Origin: Polysphondylium violaceum
Lineage: Eukaryota; Evosea; Eumycetozoa; Dictyosteliales; Dictyosteliaceae
Direction of reading: 5' to 3'
Length of the DNA stretch: 63,287 bases
NCBI GenBank assembly: GCA_000277445.1
Contig: AJWJ01000075.1
Span: 1-63,287, forward strand
Shown: piece by piece, positions 31,245 through 43,402 of the stretch
Numbering within the stretch: the stretch's first letter is position 1
How the letters are laid out: each line of letters begins with the position of its first letter
The notes under the pieces: model-generated
What the model saw: only the letters and a program-made list of their open reading frames with translations
The model's database searches: none
What the model was told of the DNA's origin: nothing
Translations under genes and position numbers: made by a program

Positions 31245-34200
31245 TTATGGAGTAGAAGTAGAAGTGGTGGTAGTGGTTGTTGTTGTAGTGGTTGCATGAT
31301 TATTATTTAAAGTTGAATTAGTAATATTAGCATTTTCTTGAGGCTTTAATTCATAAAATAAGACATAAGCATCAGAAGATTTAACTTTGGATTTCTCAAT
31401 ACTATGATAAGAAGAATCACTAATTAAGAACCATTGATCTCTATTTTTAACCGATGCAGTGTAATGACCAGCACCCATACCACCCATATGATTAGACACG
31501 GCATAGAGTTGATAATTGTAGGGACCACCGTTTTTGTTTAACACCCATTTGGAAATATCTAAATTATCGAGAGGGAAATCAACAAAGGCAGTTATCTTTT
31601 CATGTCGATGAACAAAATGAAATCTCTTGAGATGAATGACGAGGATTTTAGGAGCACTCCATAGTTCAAGTTTTTTCATAGAACCTTCAATGTGGGCCTT
31701 GCATTGAGGACAATACCAAGTGTCGTTAGGGCCGAGCTTTTCATTTTTGGTAAATAGAGAAAAACAATCGTTCAAATTGATTTCGCTCTTAAACTCGGTT
31801 TTGAGTTCAGTGGTTTGGTGTTGGATAGTGAATTGAGAGTTTGGATCCTCAAGTTCAGTGGCATCAAAGAATTCTAGTGCCTCGGGTCTCCAATCCAAGG
31901 TGACATTGCTGCAGCCATCTCTCCAATATTTGGGATTCTTGTAGAGACTGGTCAATAGTGAATCATCACATTTAATAATACAACCTTTGCAATCTTTACA
32001 ACGATCACAATCCATTCCATAGGCATTGGTTGTTCTTAGGATAAATGGATAAACAGTGTTTTCAAATGATTCATCATCAGTCACTGAACTAGTGTCATCT
32101 TCTTCACCAAATTGACTAATATCTGTTGGACTACTGATAGCACTCTCTTCATCTTTTTGATTGGCGGTAGTTGACGAAGATATTATTGGTGTACTATTAT
32201 TGTTATTGTTATTACTACTATTACTACTTGAAGAAGAATTTGAAATGTTTTCTTTTGAAATTGTTTTCTTTACGGCTTGCTTCCAACCTTTTTTAACACG
32301 ATGACCAATTCTTTCCCATATCATTCTATAGAGGTCTTTGGTGGTTGTTTCTGAATATTTTAATAATAATACATAGGGTAAGAGAATAAGCTCCCCTCTT
32401 CTTTTGTGGAGTACATGGATTCTAGATATATCGTCGCCAGCAATGGGTAATTCATAGGCAATGGTGATATCTCTGTCTTTGATGGACATGAGGCTTCTTT
32501 GATCATTGAGAAAAGTGGAAATCTTGTTTTTAAATGTCTCACCAAGTGCGATGCAAGAGGATTGTATGCCAGTGAGTTTTGAAAGACCAGATCTGAGTGC
32601 TTCAACGTCTTCTCTTTTATGTAACTTGAGACAAAAACGAATGGGTGCCATGGCATTATTAAAACAATAGACACCATTGGGATCTGGACCAATACCGCCG
32701 GCATCGGGCTTATTTCTAAACAAGAGTACCTCAAACACTCTTTCTGTGGGCACTGGGATGGGAAGTGTGACAAACATATAGGGATCAAAAGTGATACTAA
32801 CTTTACTACATTTAGCACACACCAATGTACTCTTGTATTGTCCTTGAAATTCGTTTACAATGATTGATTGATTTCTCTTTAAATGATTATCCCATTGCTC
32901 AGTGGCAACAATACTATCTGCACGAGTCTCCTTGTTTTCATCCTTTTCCTCTTGATAGTGTTTCTTTTGAACACGATTTAAATCCTCGTGGAGTCCATCT
33001 AAAAGAAAAGACAAGAGTTCTTGACTGTCTTGTTGAGAGATTCCACAAAATTGTGGTGCATATTTTCCAATAATCCATTTCAAATGTTTGGGTGAAACAC
33101 ACGGTGTACCTGACCACATATCCTTCATTAGCTTGCCATAAATCTCTGCAATCTGACCCTTCATGCCCAATGGATTGGTTTTATTAATGTCATTAATATA
33201 TTTACCAGATAAAAAATATTCAATCAATGGTGTTGTATGAGCTAAACACTGTTGTAGTTAAGAGTAAAAGTTTATATAATTAAATTAATATAAATATAAT
33301 ACACTATGATAATAAAACACTACTATTACTACGAATACTTACTTGTAAAGATGAATTCATAAAGCAAGTGTTACCTAAATTTGTTAGACCACAAACACTT
33401 TTATGTAAAACAATTTCTTTACCATTGGAACTATAGGAAGGAGAGTTTTCACTTGATGATGCATTGTCTTTGTGGTTGTGTCCATTTGTTTCTGCATGAT
33501 GTCCATTTGTAGCAGAGGATACTGAACCTTTCGATGATGATGATGATGATGATGATGTTGATGATGATGATGACTTTTTAAATATCTTTTTAACTTTTCC
33601 AAAGAACTTATGATCTTTGGAGGATGATGGATCCATGTCTAGATAGAGATTATTGACAGATTCAAATTTCAAATCTTCCAAGGTTTCAAAATACTTTTTA
33701 ATTGGTTTACTTTTCTGTGGATTGTTGTTGTAGATGATGAGTTTGGTCGAGTCGATGTTTTCTTTTTTACAAATATATTCTTTAAATTCAAGTAATGTGG
33801 ATTTTCTACTCTTTTGATAAATAAAATCATACCCATTTTGTGGTGGTGATGGTAAATCTTTAAATTGTTGTTGTACTGTTGCTGTTGAAGATGACGATGA
33901 CGATGATTTGTTGATATTTAATAAATTATAAAGTGATTGACTGTATTTTATATTTAAAATCATTGGTTTCACTTCAACTATTTTTTCATTTCTTAGTCCT
34001 AACTCGATACACTTTCTCTTTATCTCTGGCCCACCTTTATACCATCCCTCCAAAAGAGTCCACACTCTGTTGGGAATGATTTCATAATCATCTTTTTCCA
34101 ATACTTTTTTGGAAATAATAAATTCACCTTCAGAATCGATACCCTCGATAAGGTCTCTATTATAAATGGATTCTGGTTTATCTGATGGATTATTATTGCT

Positions 34201-34440
34201 GTTACTGCTGTTATCTTGATCTATTGTCGTATGTGATGATGAGGAGGAGGATGAGGGTGTATGATGATGATTACTGCTGCCATTGATTCCATTTGGTGTT
34301 TGATCGTTGAAATTTACATATGCCATCCATTGTTTCAACCAATTTGTAGATATAATATTATAACTTTCACCTGCTACCAATTCATGAGACCAATTCTCTT
34401 TAATAATCTTTTTCTGTTCAAACTTTTCATCTCTCATCAT
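31245..34440 (-). CDS. Ubiquitin C-terminal hydrolase, USP4/11/15 type
   Basis: Complement(join(31245..33248,33343..34440)), 1033 residues. The N-terminal DUSP domain (about 10-150; WLKQWMAYVNF, RVWTLLEGWYKGGPEI) leads to a ubiquitin-like segment and a Ser-rich linker. The catalytic cysteine is about residue 359 in GLTNLGNTCFMNSSLQ, immediately before the intron. The histidine box is YAVSNHMGGMGAGHYTA and the downstream acidic box is present. A zinc-binding CDRCKDCKGC-like cluster precedes YWRDGCSNVTLDW, as in USP15 relatives. All catalytic residues look intact, so an active deubiquitinase is expected. The domain order DUSP-UBL-USP with an insert distinguishes this subfamily from simple USPs. 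Confidence 0.93.
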
Positions 34441-35645
34441 AGTTTACTATTATTACTACTGTTACTATTATTACTGTTATCTAGATTATATGATATAAAT
34501 TATTTCTATATAGTACACTACTGCCCTGCAATTGTCACTATTGATTACTTTATATGAACGATATAACCTTTTTCTTTTTTTTTTCTTTTTTTTTACTTTT
34601 ACTTGTTGCGCGTTACGTGTTAATTTATCCTCAAGAATAAATTCTGTTGCGTTTATGATAAGTATTAATAGACTATGATTATGAAAATAATAAAAGAAAA
34701 AAGAAAAAAGAAAAAAAAAGATTTGTTTGTGCAAACTATGAATTTAATTGTGTTGGTGGCAACAAATTGGAAACAATCTAAAAAATTTTGAAAAAAAAAT
34801 AAATTAAAAAAAAAAGTAGCAAAAATTAAAAAAATAACAAGTGGTGAAAAAGTGGGATAAAAATAAATTTCAGCAAATATCAAAAAATGGACTATTATCT
34901 CTTATTTTTTTTTTTTTGTTTTTTCTCTATTAGATATGATAATAGATATCCGCTGTGCTATATATATCAAGTTCAAATATAGGTATTGCTTTGTGTTATT
35001 TTATCCATCAAAACAATTTCAATGATGATGCTGATGAGGAAATTTGAAACCAAAGATATTCTAATTAAGAAATAGAAAGAATATAAAAGAAACATACCTA
35101 TAAACTCTAATAGTTTACTCCATCAAACAACCTAAAAAAGGAAGGGGAAAATAGAAATAGTTTTAAGGTTTTTGGGTTGTTTTGTAATTGAAATAGAACA
35201 AAACTTTTTTTGGTGATAGCGAGTATTTGATAAAAAAAAAAGATATGCTGAGTGGGTGTGTTTGAGTGGTACTTTTACACAAAAGACAAATATTCACTTG
35301 TCTAATATTTCCATTTTGAAAAACAATAAAATTTCGCATATATGTATGTGTACTATGTGTGTGTGGAAAGGGGGAGGGAAGAGGGATAGTTTTTTTTATT
35401 TGTTACCCACACATTGTGATGTTTTCTTATTATGTAAATCTGGGTGGTAACACTAGATGGAATTGAAATATTTACTAAAAAAGTAGTTCGTTTGGATTTA
35501 TTTATTTGTTTAATTATCTCAAAAACAAACAACAAAACGATGACAATAATAACAGAGTGGTCTATTAAATGTAAACAGCAACCAGGAATGAAATCATTGA
35601 TTCTAGTTTTTGGCCAACATGTATTATTATCAAATTAGATTTTAT
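34441..35645. other. 1.2-kb intergenic region, no gene supported
   Basis: Promoter side of the ubiquitin-protease gene and 3' side of the AFF-like gene. Poly-T/poly-A rich, with some GTGTGT and GGGGGAGGGA around 35355-35385. Open frames here begin at non-ATG codons or lack coding character. Confidence 0.5.
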
Positions 35646-38600
35646 TTAAGATAATTTATCCATTTTCTTTTTAATGTGATCTATAAAGTCAGTGTAAGAT
35701 ATATAAAAAAAGTTGATTTGTACATCGTTGTTGTTATTTGGTGGTTGTTGATGGTCATTCAAGTGACTTCTATTGGATCTATCCCAAGAATCTAAACTCT
35801 TGAAAATATCATCAGTATCTCTTAGATATTGTGTGAGTTTGTGTAAAATATTGGATGGTAAGTTTAAATTATTACTATTTGACGATGATGATGATGATAA
35901 TGTTGTTGTACTATTACTATTACCACTGCCACCACTATTGGTATTTGTCATTGGTGAGCCAGGAGTAGTGGTTGTTGGGGTAAGTGGTGCAGTGGATGGA
36001 TAAGCAGGTGCCAAGAGTTTAGATGATGACAATGAATGACTGTTTGATAAATTTGGCACAATAAAGTTTTGTACATCTCTTTTAATGTGTTTGAGATGTT
36101 CTTTTTTCAAATAAAAGTTTTTGGCATAACAAAATGATTCACATTTAAAACTGTGCATGTAAAATGTTGTTTTTGTTATTAATAATATTCATGGATACAA
36201 TGATTATCATAAAATATAAATTCTTACCATAAAGATGCTATAGATTCTTGTTTAAAGGTAGTGATTGCAATTTTACCTGTGTTTGAAAAGAATGATGCTG
36301 TATCTGATAAATAAGTAGTGATATTTGTAATTGGATCAATTTCCTAGAATTTAAATGATGATTATGATGATTAATACTATTTCTATGACTATCTTTAAAG
36401 ATCAACTATACTTACAATCATTAACTGAGCAACATGAATATATTTTAAACCAACTTGTAAAAACATTTCCAAACAGTCTTCTTGTGATTTACTGTGAAGA
36501 TCTTTGGCAATCTTTTTCACATCTCTTGCTTCATCTTTGATGAAATCGATTTGTGATCGAATTGCTTTTTCTTCAGATTTTGTTTTCTTTGGTCTTGTTG
36601 ATGAATATACACTTTCTGCATCACTTTCATGAGAGTGATCTTTATGATTATTGTTGTTGTTGTTGTTACTATTGTTGTTGTTATTGCTATTATTATCTTT
36701 TCTATCAGAGTTTATTGATCGACTTGAATCTCTTCTACTATCTCTACTATTGTTGTCTCTGTTATCCCGACTGTCTCTACTATCTCTACGATCCCTATCA
36801 TTGTTACGATCTCTATCATATCTATCATTGTTACGATCTCTATCTCTGTCTCTATCATTGTTGCGATCTCTATCTCTGTCTCTATCACTACGATCCCTGT
36901 CTCTGTCTCTATCACTACGGTCTCTATCTCTATCACGATCACTACGATCCCTGTCTCTATCATTTCTATCACGATCACTTCTATCTCTATCTCTATCGTT
37001 TCTATCACGATCATTGTTGCTGTTGCTATTATTACTACTACTATTACTACTGCTACTTCTATCATTTCTTACACTATTACTACTAGTATTTAAACTATCT
37101 TTTTCATTTGACTTTGGTGATAATCTCTTCTTTTCATTTTCAATAATCTTTTTATCATGTTCTGTGACAGAGAATGGATTTGATGGTATATCTTCTTTTC
37201 TTTTGGTTTTATAATTGTCTTCTTCTTTTTTAACAGGAGTATTGTTATTATTACTACTAGTGTTATTACTACTTTTACTTTCTTCTTTTTTAATTGGTGT
37301 ATTGGTTTTACTGCTACTGCTACTGCTACTATTATTATTACTCTTTGAGCTTGGTGTAGTATTGGGTCCATTACTTTTCATATTGTTATTGTTATTATTT
37401 GATGATTTGGACGAAGAGGAAGTATTCACATCAGATTTTAATTTTTTAGATTTTCTACCATCTTCATCATCAGATGTATGATTACTATTGACATCAGAAT
37501 CTGAACCAGAGTCTTCTTTTTTCACAAAAGAAGATTTTGAATTGGTGGTTGTAGTTGTTGTTGCTGATCCTTTTTTTGGAATACTCACAGAAGATAATTT
37601 GTCATCCAATTTTCTTTTTACAGGATCTTTGCTCTGAATATCTTTGTCTTTATCCTTACTGTTGCCACTATCCTTTTCCTTATTAGTAGTTGTTGTAGTT
37701 GTAGATTTAGGAATTGTATCCATTTTATCTTTACTAGTTGATCCATTGGATGGAGTGGTATCCATTTTATCTTTTGTAGTGGTGGCGGTAGTAGTTGGGA
37801 GATCATTGGATGAATCTTGTTTCTTTGGTAACTTTAATATCAATTTCATTTTTGTTTTCTCTTCTTTACCATTATTGGCACTGTTGGTGCTTGAATTGGA
37901 TGATGATTCATGGCCATTGGTAGCTGTAGTCGATTTGGATTCTTTTTTACTAGATTCATTCATTTTCTCTTGTTGATTGTGATCAATAAAATGTTCTTTT
38001 TTATCATCTAAATTCCAACTACTACTACTATTAGTACTACTACCGCTACTACTACTATTCTCTTGAGCTCTGTTTGGTGGTGGTGATAACATAGGTAGTT
38101 GATCTGGAAAAGCTTCTACCATATACTATGATAATATAATCATAATAATAATCATAATTATTGTTTGATATTAATATAAAACTCTATCAAACACACAAAG
38201 ATAAAGATGCGATAATTACTTTTACAATATTTGAAACAGTTAGACTTTTTTTATCAGAAGATGGCTTTTCTTGTTTGCTTTGTTGTGAAGTTTCTTCACG
38301 AATTTTAATTGGTATTGGTTGGGTATAATTTACAATTCTAAAATTATGTTTTTATGAGTAGAGTGACGATTATGATTGATTAATATACTATTTGTACAAA
38401 TGATATCAAGATATATAAACTTGTGTGTGTGTGTAAATATATGTTTTGTGTGTTGTAAACATTGTATTATTGAATACAAAAAAAAAAAAAAAAGCACAAC
38501 ACACACACCACACACACCACACCATTCACAATAACACACAATAATTGTGTGCGTGTGTGTGTATGATAAGGGGATTGACAAATCAAGAGTTTGAGCAATT

Positions 38601-39107
38601 GCCAAATAAATGAGATGTCTGATGATAAATAAAGGCATGTGATATATATGTACAAATAGAGACTATATCTTACTTTGCTTGTTGGGGTTTAGAAGTAGAC
38701 GATGGATTTGATCGATTCTTTGACGACGATGAGGATGAGGAGGGTGTGGAGGTGGAGGATGAAATAGAAGATGTTGACGATGTTGATGTAGGTGAGCTTT
38801 GTAATTGTTGTTGTTGTTGTTGTTGATACTGTTGCTGTTGTTGTTGTTGTTGTTGTTGATGGTATTGATTAATGGAATTTAATGTATTGAAAAAAGAACC
38901 ATATTGAGGATCGGGTGCAGAGTCACCGGTTCTCTTGAGTTTAAGATGAGGATTTTGATTCGATAGTAAAAATATCTTTTTATCAAGTTCGGCAGATGAT
39001 GTTCTCTCTTCAATCTCTTCACCTTCCTCTAATGAATCGTCAGAATGGAATGAATTATTGCTACTACTGCTATTGTATTGGTGGTGTATTCCAATATCTT
39101 GATTCAT
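35646..39107 (-). CDS. AF4/FMR2 (AFF)-like transcription elongation scaffold
   Basis: Complement(join(35646..36150,36228..36343,36416..38125,38220..38337,38674..39107)), 960 residues. The C-terminal region (about 705-845) resembles the AFF C-terminal homology domain: long helices with EKAIRSQIDFIKDEARDVKK, LKYIHVAQLM, and SLCFKCESFCYAKNFYLKKE, comparable to the LC-RCQS--YL--F-LKK pattern of AFF proteins. The middle is low complexity: Ser/Asn/Lys-rich, then a remarkable Arg-Asp repeat block (RDRDRSDRDRD) near 600-680. Animal AFF proteins scaffold the super elongation complex with P-TEFb and ELL. All four joins keep phase. The frame stays open about 38 codons upstream of the chosen ATG (ending QTTDP), so the true start may lie in an unseen upstream exon. 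Confidence 0.6.
38420..38565. repeat. GT and CA tracts inside the first intron of the AFF-like gene
   Basis: TGTGTGTGTGT near 38422, CACACACACCACACAC near 38500-38525, then GTGTGCGTGTGTGTG near 38547. The CA and GT tracts are complementary and could fold within the 336-nt intron, the longest intron I placed. Confidence 0.7.
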
Positions 39108-39636
39108 TGGATCGGTTGTCTGATTAAATGAATACTCGACTACTACTGCTGTGCTGCTACTTGTATTACTATTATTACTATGGAAACTGCTTGGATGGTG
39201 CGAATAGTCTATCTATTTGTTTGATTCTGGATGAATGTGTCTTTATATGTATGTGTCTATTATTATCTCTATAAATTAAATTTACAAAAAAAAATGAAAA
39301 AATATGATCCTTTCTTTGTTTTTTTTAATTGGGATTTGGGTTAATTTTTTATCATATTTTAAATCTATGGATAAAAGGGACTGGGTGGGTGCTTCTGCTG
39401 TTGATGGTGATATTTGTAGGTTCGATCTATGGAAATGTGTGCGAGAGGGTGCAAGATGATATGACACAAATAAATTTTAAAAAAGTAAAAAATTGCAAAA
39501 AATTGCAAAAAAAAAAAATTGAAAAAAATAGAAATTTTCATATGAATCTGGTAAATTGTCAAGAAGGACACTTGGACTCGAGTCCTCAGGTGATCTTGGT
39601 ATATTTATTGATTGCTGATTGGGGACATATGGGGAT
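39108..39636. other. Short intergenic region, same-strand genes
   Basis: Between the AFF-like start and the KAT14 stop. The 110 bp next to the AFF-like ATG is open and Ser/Asn-rich in frame, possibly coding. The rest is A+T-rich and unremarkable. Confidence 0.45.
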
Positions 39637-42468
39637 CTATCGTCTCAGACGGAGGAGATATGCGTTTTTGGATTTCCCGCTTTGATCAGAATAGTATTTG
39701 TCGTAAAAGTTGGTGATGTGTTCCTCAACCTTGAAGCCAAACTTGTGGTAGAGGGTCAGGGCGCTGTTGTTGGTCGACACGTGCAGGGTGATGTCTTTGC
39801 CCACCATGGTCTGAGTGAGATGGTACAGCATAAAGGACGCAATGCCCTGGCCTTGCCATTCGGGATGCACAGAGATAAACATAATGTAGCCGTCAGGATT
39901 CATCAGGCCGCACCCAATGATGAGGTTGCGGTACATGGCCACGACGGTGTAGTCGGGATACTCGAGAATGTCAGACACATCGATGCCGGGCCAAAAGTTG
40001 TTGCAGAGAAACAAGTTTACCTTTTCCACCAAATCGGGCGTGAGGTATCGGTAGTCGATCGAGTGCACAATCGCGGGGGAGGAGGGGGTGTTGGATCGAT
40101 TGAGATTGCCACCGCCCCCGCCGGCATTGATGTCATAGTTGAACAATTCCAAATGGTCGTTGAAAAACTGGTAAAGCTCGCGCAGGATTGATAGTTTGGG
40201 CGGACAGGTTTCATAGTCTCTTCGAATAAAGGGCTTGAGCTCTCTGGTGGTGTGCGGACTAATGTAGGGTTTGACCAACAGAGTGTTTTCAAATTTACCC
40301 ATAATCAACTCTGTGATCGGTTGAAATGGTTTTTTAAATGTTGATATTGGTGTTGATGATGCTGATGACGTTGTTTGCGCAGTATATTTTTGATTCTTGT
40401 TATTGCTATTATCATCATTTGACCAATGATAAAATCTTTCCAATGTGAGTGAGTCTTGACTAGATTGCTTGACTGCTTGAGTTGGTGTTGTTGTTGCTGA
40501 CACTGAGGGTTTTTTGGGTAGAATCTTTGGTGTCGGTATCTCTATTCTTTTGGGGGGATTTGTCAAGTCATAGGCTATTGTTCTATTTTCACCATCATCG
40601 CTTATGATTTCACTAAATGGTTTATTTTTTTTGGCGTTAGTCAATTTATTGATAGAATCATTGTTGTTATTATTGTTGCTATTTACTGTTGTAGTTGATG
40701 AGGATGTAGAGTTGTTGTTGTTATTATTTATCGGTTTTGTAGCGTCCAAATCTTTTTCCACTGTTGGTGCTCCTCCTCCTCTTGCTGCTCGAGAAAAGGT
40801 TATTGTTGGAGGAGTGATGGTTGTTTTTTTTGGAGTTATGGTTGTCGTTGCTGTTGGCGGTGTTGTGGGAGGTGTGGATGGCGCTGGTAGAGTTGGTAGT
40901 ACTGTTTTTGTATTTTTAGTAGTATTGGGCAATGCAGTTGATAGCATTGGAGGTGAAACTGTTTTGGGTGGTGTTTGTATTGTTGCTGTCGGAGGTGATG
41001 TGTTTATTGTAGGTGGTGAGACAATTGTTGTTGGTTTTGGTGTTTGTATTGTTGATGGAGGTGCTGATACAATTGGTGGTGAAGTTGTTGTCACTGTTGG
41101 TGGTGGGACTGTTGCCACGGTTGGTGTTATTGGCTGTGGTGTAGTTATTGTTGCTGACACTGCGGGTGGTGATATTGTTGCCCCAGTTGGCGGAATATTT
41201 GTTGTAATGGTTGTAGGTGGAGCTGTTGATAGTATTGGGGGTTGTGAGGTTATTGGGGTTGTTGCCGTAGTTGTAGGTGGAGGTGTCGATGTTATTGGCG
41301 GTGAAATGGTTCTTGGGGTTGTAGCTGGGCTAGTTGTATTTACAGGTATTGTCGAGACAGGTATAGTTGGTAATATAGGTGGTGATTGAGTTATGGGATT
41401 TGGCACTGTCTTTGCGACTGGAGGTGGTGGCTTATAAATTGGTTGTGTTTGTAGCTGTTGTTGTTGTGGTGTTGGTGGTGTATTTTGCTTTAGAGGTTGT
41501 TGTTGTTGAGGAGGATAATTGTTTGTAGGGTGTATTGGATGGGAAGAGGGATTAGGTGGATGATGAGGCGAGACTGGTTGTGTATTATAGTATGGTTGTT
41601 GGGGTTGTTGTGGATTCATTTGAGGTTGGGGTTGCTGATAATAATTGGGTGGTGTAGAGTTTGGTGGAGTATAGTGTTGTTGTTGCTGTTGCTGTTGATA
41701 TTGATGATTATGTGAATCTATATAATGCTGTTGTTGTTGGTGTTGTTGTGGTGGATTCACAGGAGGTTGTTGTGGGGTCTTTACCAAGGGAATAAAAGAT
41801 TTGATTTGAAAGAAGGGTATTTCATCATTTGTATAGTAGTTTTGTAGCTTTTGGTCTTTTTTCTTTGTATGTGTAATAAACTGATGTACTCTATCATCTA
41901 TATTAAATGGTTGTATACCATTTGCTCTCTGTTGTTCTTTTACTATAAACTTTCTCTTTATTCTTCTAATATCTGCGGTCAATACTGAATCTGATACATT
42001 TTTAAATGCATTTGCTATAAAGTCCTCTTCTGCAATCGACAAAGGTCCTGGTTTTCTTTTTTTGGGTTTTTTCTATAGATAGATAATCGTCATTAGACTC
42101 ATTCATTCGTTCATTGTTACACGACTATCAATGATATCCACACATACCTTTACTTCCCAATTCGGGGTATCTAATGTTCTTTTATTATTTACATTTGGTT
42201 CTGATTTCGGTGTTGGTGTATGATGACTACTACTCGTAGCAGTACTACTACTCGTCGTAGTAGTAGTTGTTGTAGTAGTCGTTGATGTTGGTGCTGGTGT
42301 TGTTGGTGTTGTTACTTTTGTCGCTGTCGTTTGAGGAGGTGTTGTGGTGGTTGTTGGTGGCGGTGTTGTGGTGGTCGTTGGTGATGGATTTGCAGCGGCA
42401 GCGGCAGCAGCAGCAGCAGCACTTCTCGCCCGTGTCTTGGCTGTTGCTTTGGAAGGTGTTGATGACAT
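39637..42468 (-). CDS. kat14: KAT14 (ATAC2/CSRP2BP)-like GNAT acetyltransferase
   Basis: Complement(join(39637..42072,42148..42468)), 918 residues. The C-terminal GNAT domain (about 765-918) is very close to KAT14: SIDYRYLTPD, FWPGIDVSDILEYPDYTV, SVHPEWQGQGIASFMLYHL (acetyl-CoA motif A, Q-x-x-G-I-A), GKDITLHVSTNN, LYHKFGFKVEE, FYDKYY and the terminal LRLRR. A second conserved region lies just after the join (KRKPGPLSIAEEDFI). Between them are about 500 residues of Pro/Thr/Gln low complexity. KAT14 is a subunit of the ATAC histone acetyltransferase complex of animals. The 5' end faces the centrin gene across 171 bp, so the two probably share a divergent promoter. Confidence 0.92.
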
Positions 42469-42639
42469 GATGTGTGCTCTACCTTCAAAGCCACGTGCGA
42501 ATGATATCTGTGCACTCTTGGTAAAATTTATTTATTTGAAACATTTTTTTTTTTTATTTTCTTTTTCGCATATGAAGTTTTTAATTTCTTTGCATTCGTT
42601 TTGTCAGTCACACGATTACAAGATATACATACACACACC

Positions 42640-43268
42640 ATGGCTAAATCACCCAAACAACAAAAACAACAAACTAAAACACCACAAAATCTAACAGATG
42701 ATCAATTAACAGAGATTAAAGAAGCCTTTGATTTATTTAAAAGTGATAATGGTATAGGATTGATAGATATATAGATTGAGTTAAACGCACTTTGTTTGAA
42801 CCTATTTAGTATACTAATTCGATCTACTTATCCATTATTATAGCTAAACTAGAGATTACACAATTAAAATACGCGTGTAGAGCATTGGGAATAGAGTTGA
42901 GTCAAAAAGAAAAAGATTTATTAAAGTTTTATACTCTTGCTCAATTTACAGATTTAGTTTCATCTTTAATTGTAGGTTTATTATGATATGTATATAGTCT
43001 ATTTCTTTTTATATCTAATTGTTTAATCAATATAATGTAGCCAAAAAGGGATTCACCTTCAACATTGGAACAAGCATTTAAATTATTTGATAAAGATGAA
43101 TCTGGTAAAATTAGTTTTGAGGATTTAAAACTTGTAGCTGTCAATTTAGGTGAGGAATGTACAGATAGAGATTTACAAGAAATGATTGAATTTGCAGATT
43201 TAGATGGTGATGGTCAGATTAGTAAACATGAGTTTATGGAATTGATATCCGGAAAAAGAATATTATAG
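42640..43268 (+). CDS. Divergent centrin with two intact EF-hands
   Basis: Join(42640..42751,42844..42971,43041..43268), 155 residues. The sequence follows centrin order: basic N-terminus, LTDDQLTEIKEAFDLF, then EF3 loop DKDESGKISFED and EF4 loop DLDGDGQISKHE, ending MELISGKRIL. EF1 is degenerate (KSDNAKLEITQ lacks most ligands and is one residue short) and the second loop region is missing about ten residues (KDLLKFYTLAQF). So only the C-terminal pair should bind calcium. Dictyostelium has unusual centrin-related proteins, so this may be their counterpart. Exon 1 joins at phase 1 and exon 2 at phase 0; intron sequence that would extend EF1 soon hits a stop. Confidence 0.82.
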
Positions 43269-43402
43269 TGTGGTGTGTCTCAACACTTGCTTGGATGATT
43301 TGTAATATCACTCACGCCAGATCAACCTAGCCTACTCCCCTTTGTAAATAAATAAACCAATCAATCAATAATTATAATTAAAACCTCCCAGTACGATAAC
43401 CT

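Noticed and set aside
36553-37214. Long plus-strand frames rich in Leu, Ser, Cys and Tyr
   Set aside because: They are complements of the Arg-Asp/Ser and Asn repeats of the AFF-like gene, not independent genes.
38330-38655. Open frames over the GT/CA tracts
   Set aside because: They lie inside an intron of the AFF-like gene and translate simple repeats.
39619-40191. 190-codon plus-strand frame over the KAT14 GNAT domain
   Set aside because: Antisense of a conserved acetyltransferase domain; G+C-rich coding sequence commonly leaves the other strand open.
40604-41389. 261-codon plus-strand Val/Gly-rich frame
   Set aside because: Antisense of the Pro/Thr low-complexity region of KAT14; no start context or motif.
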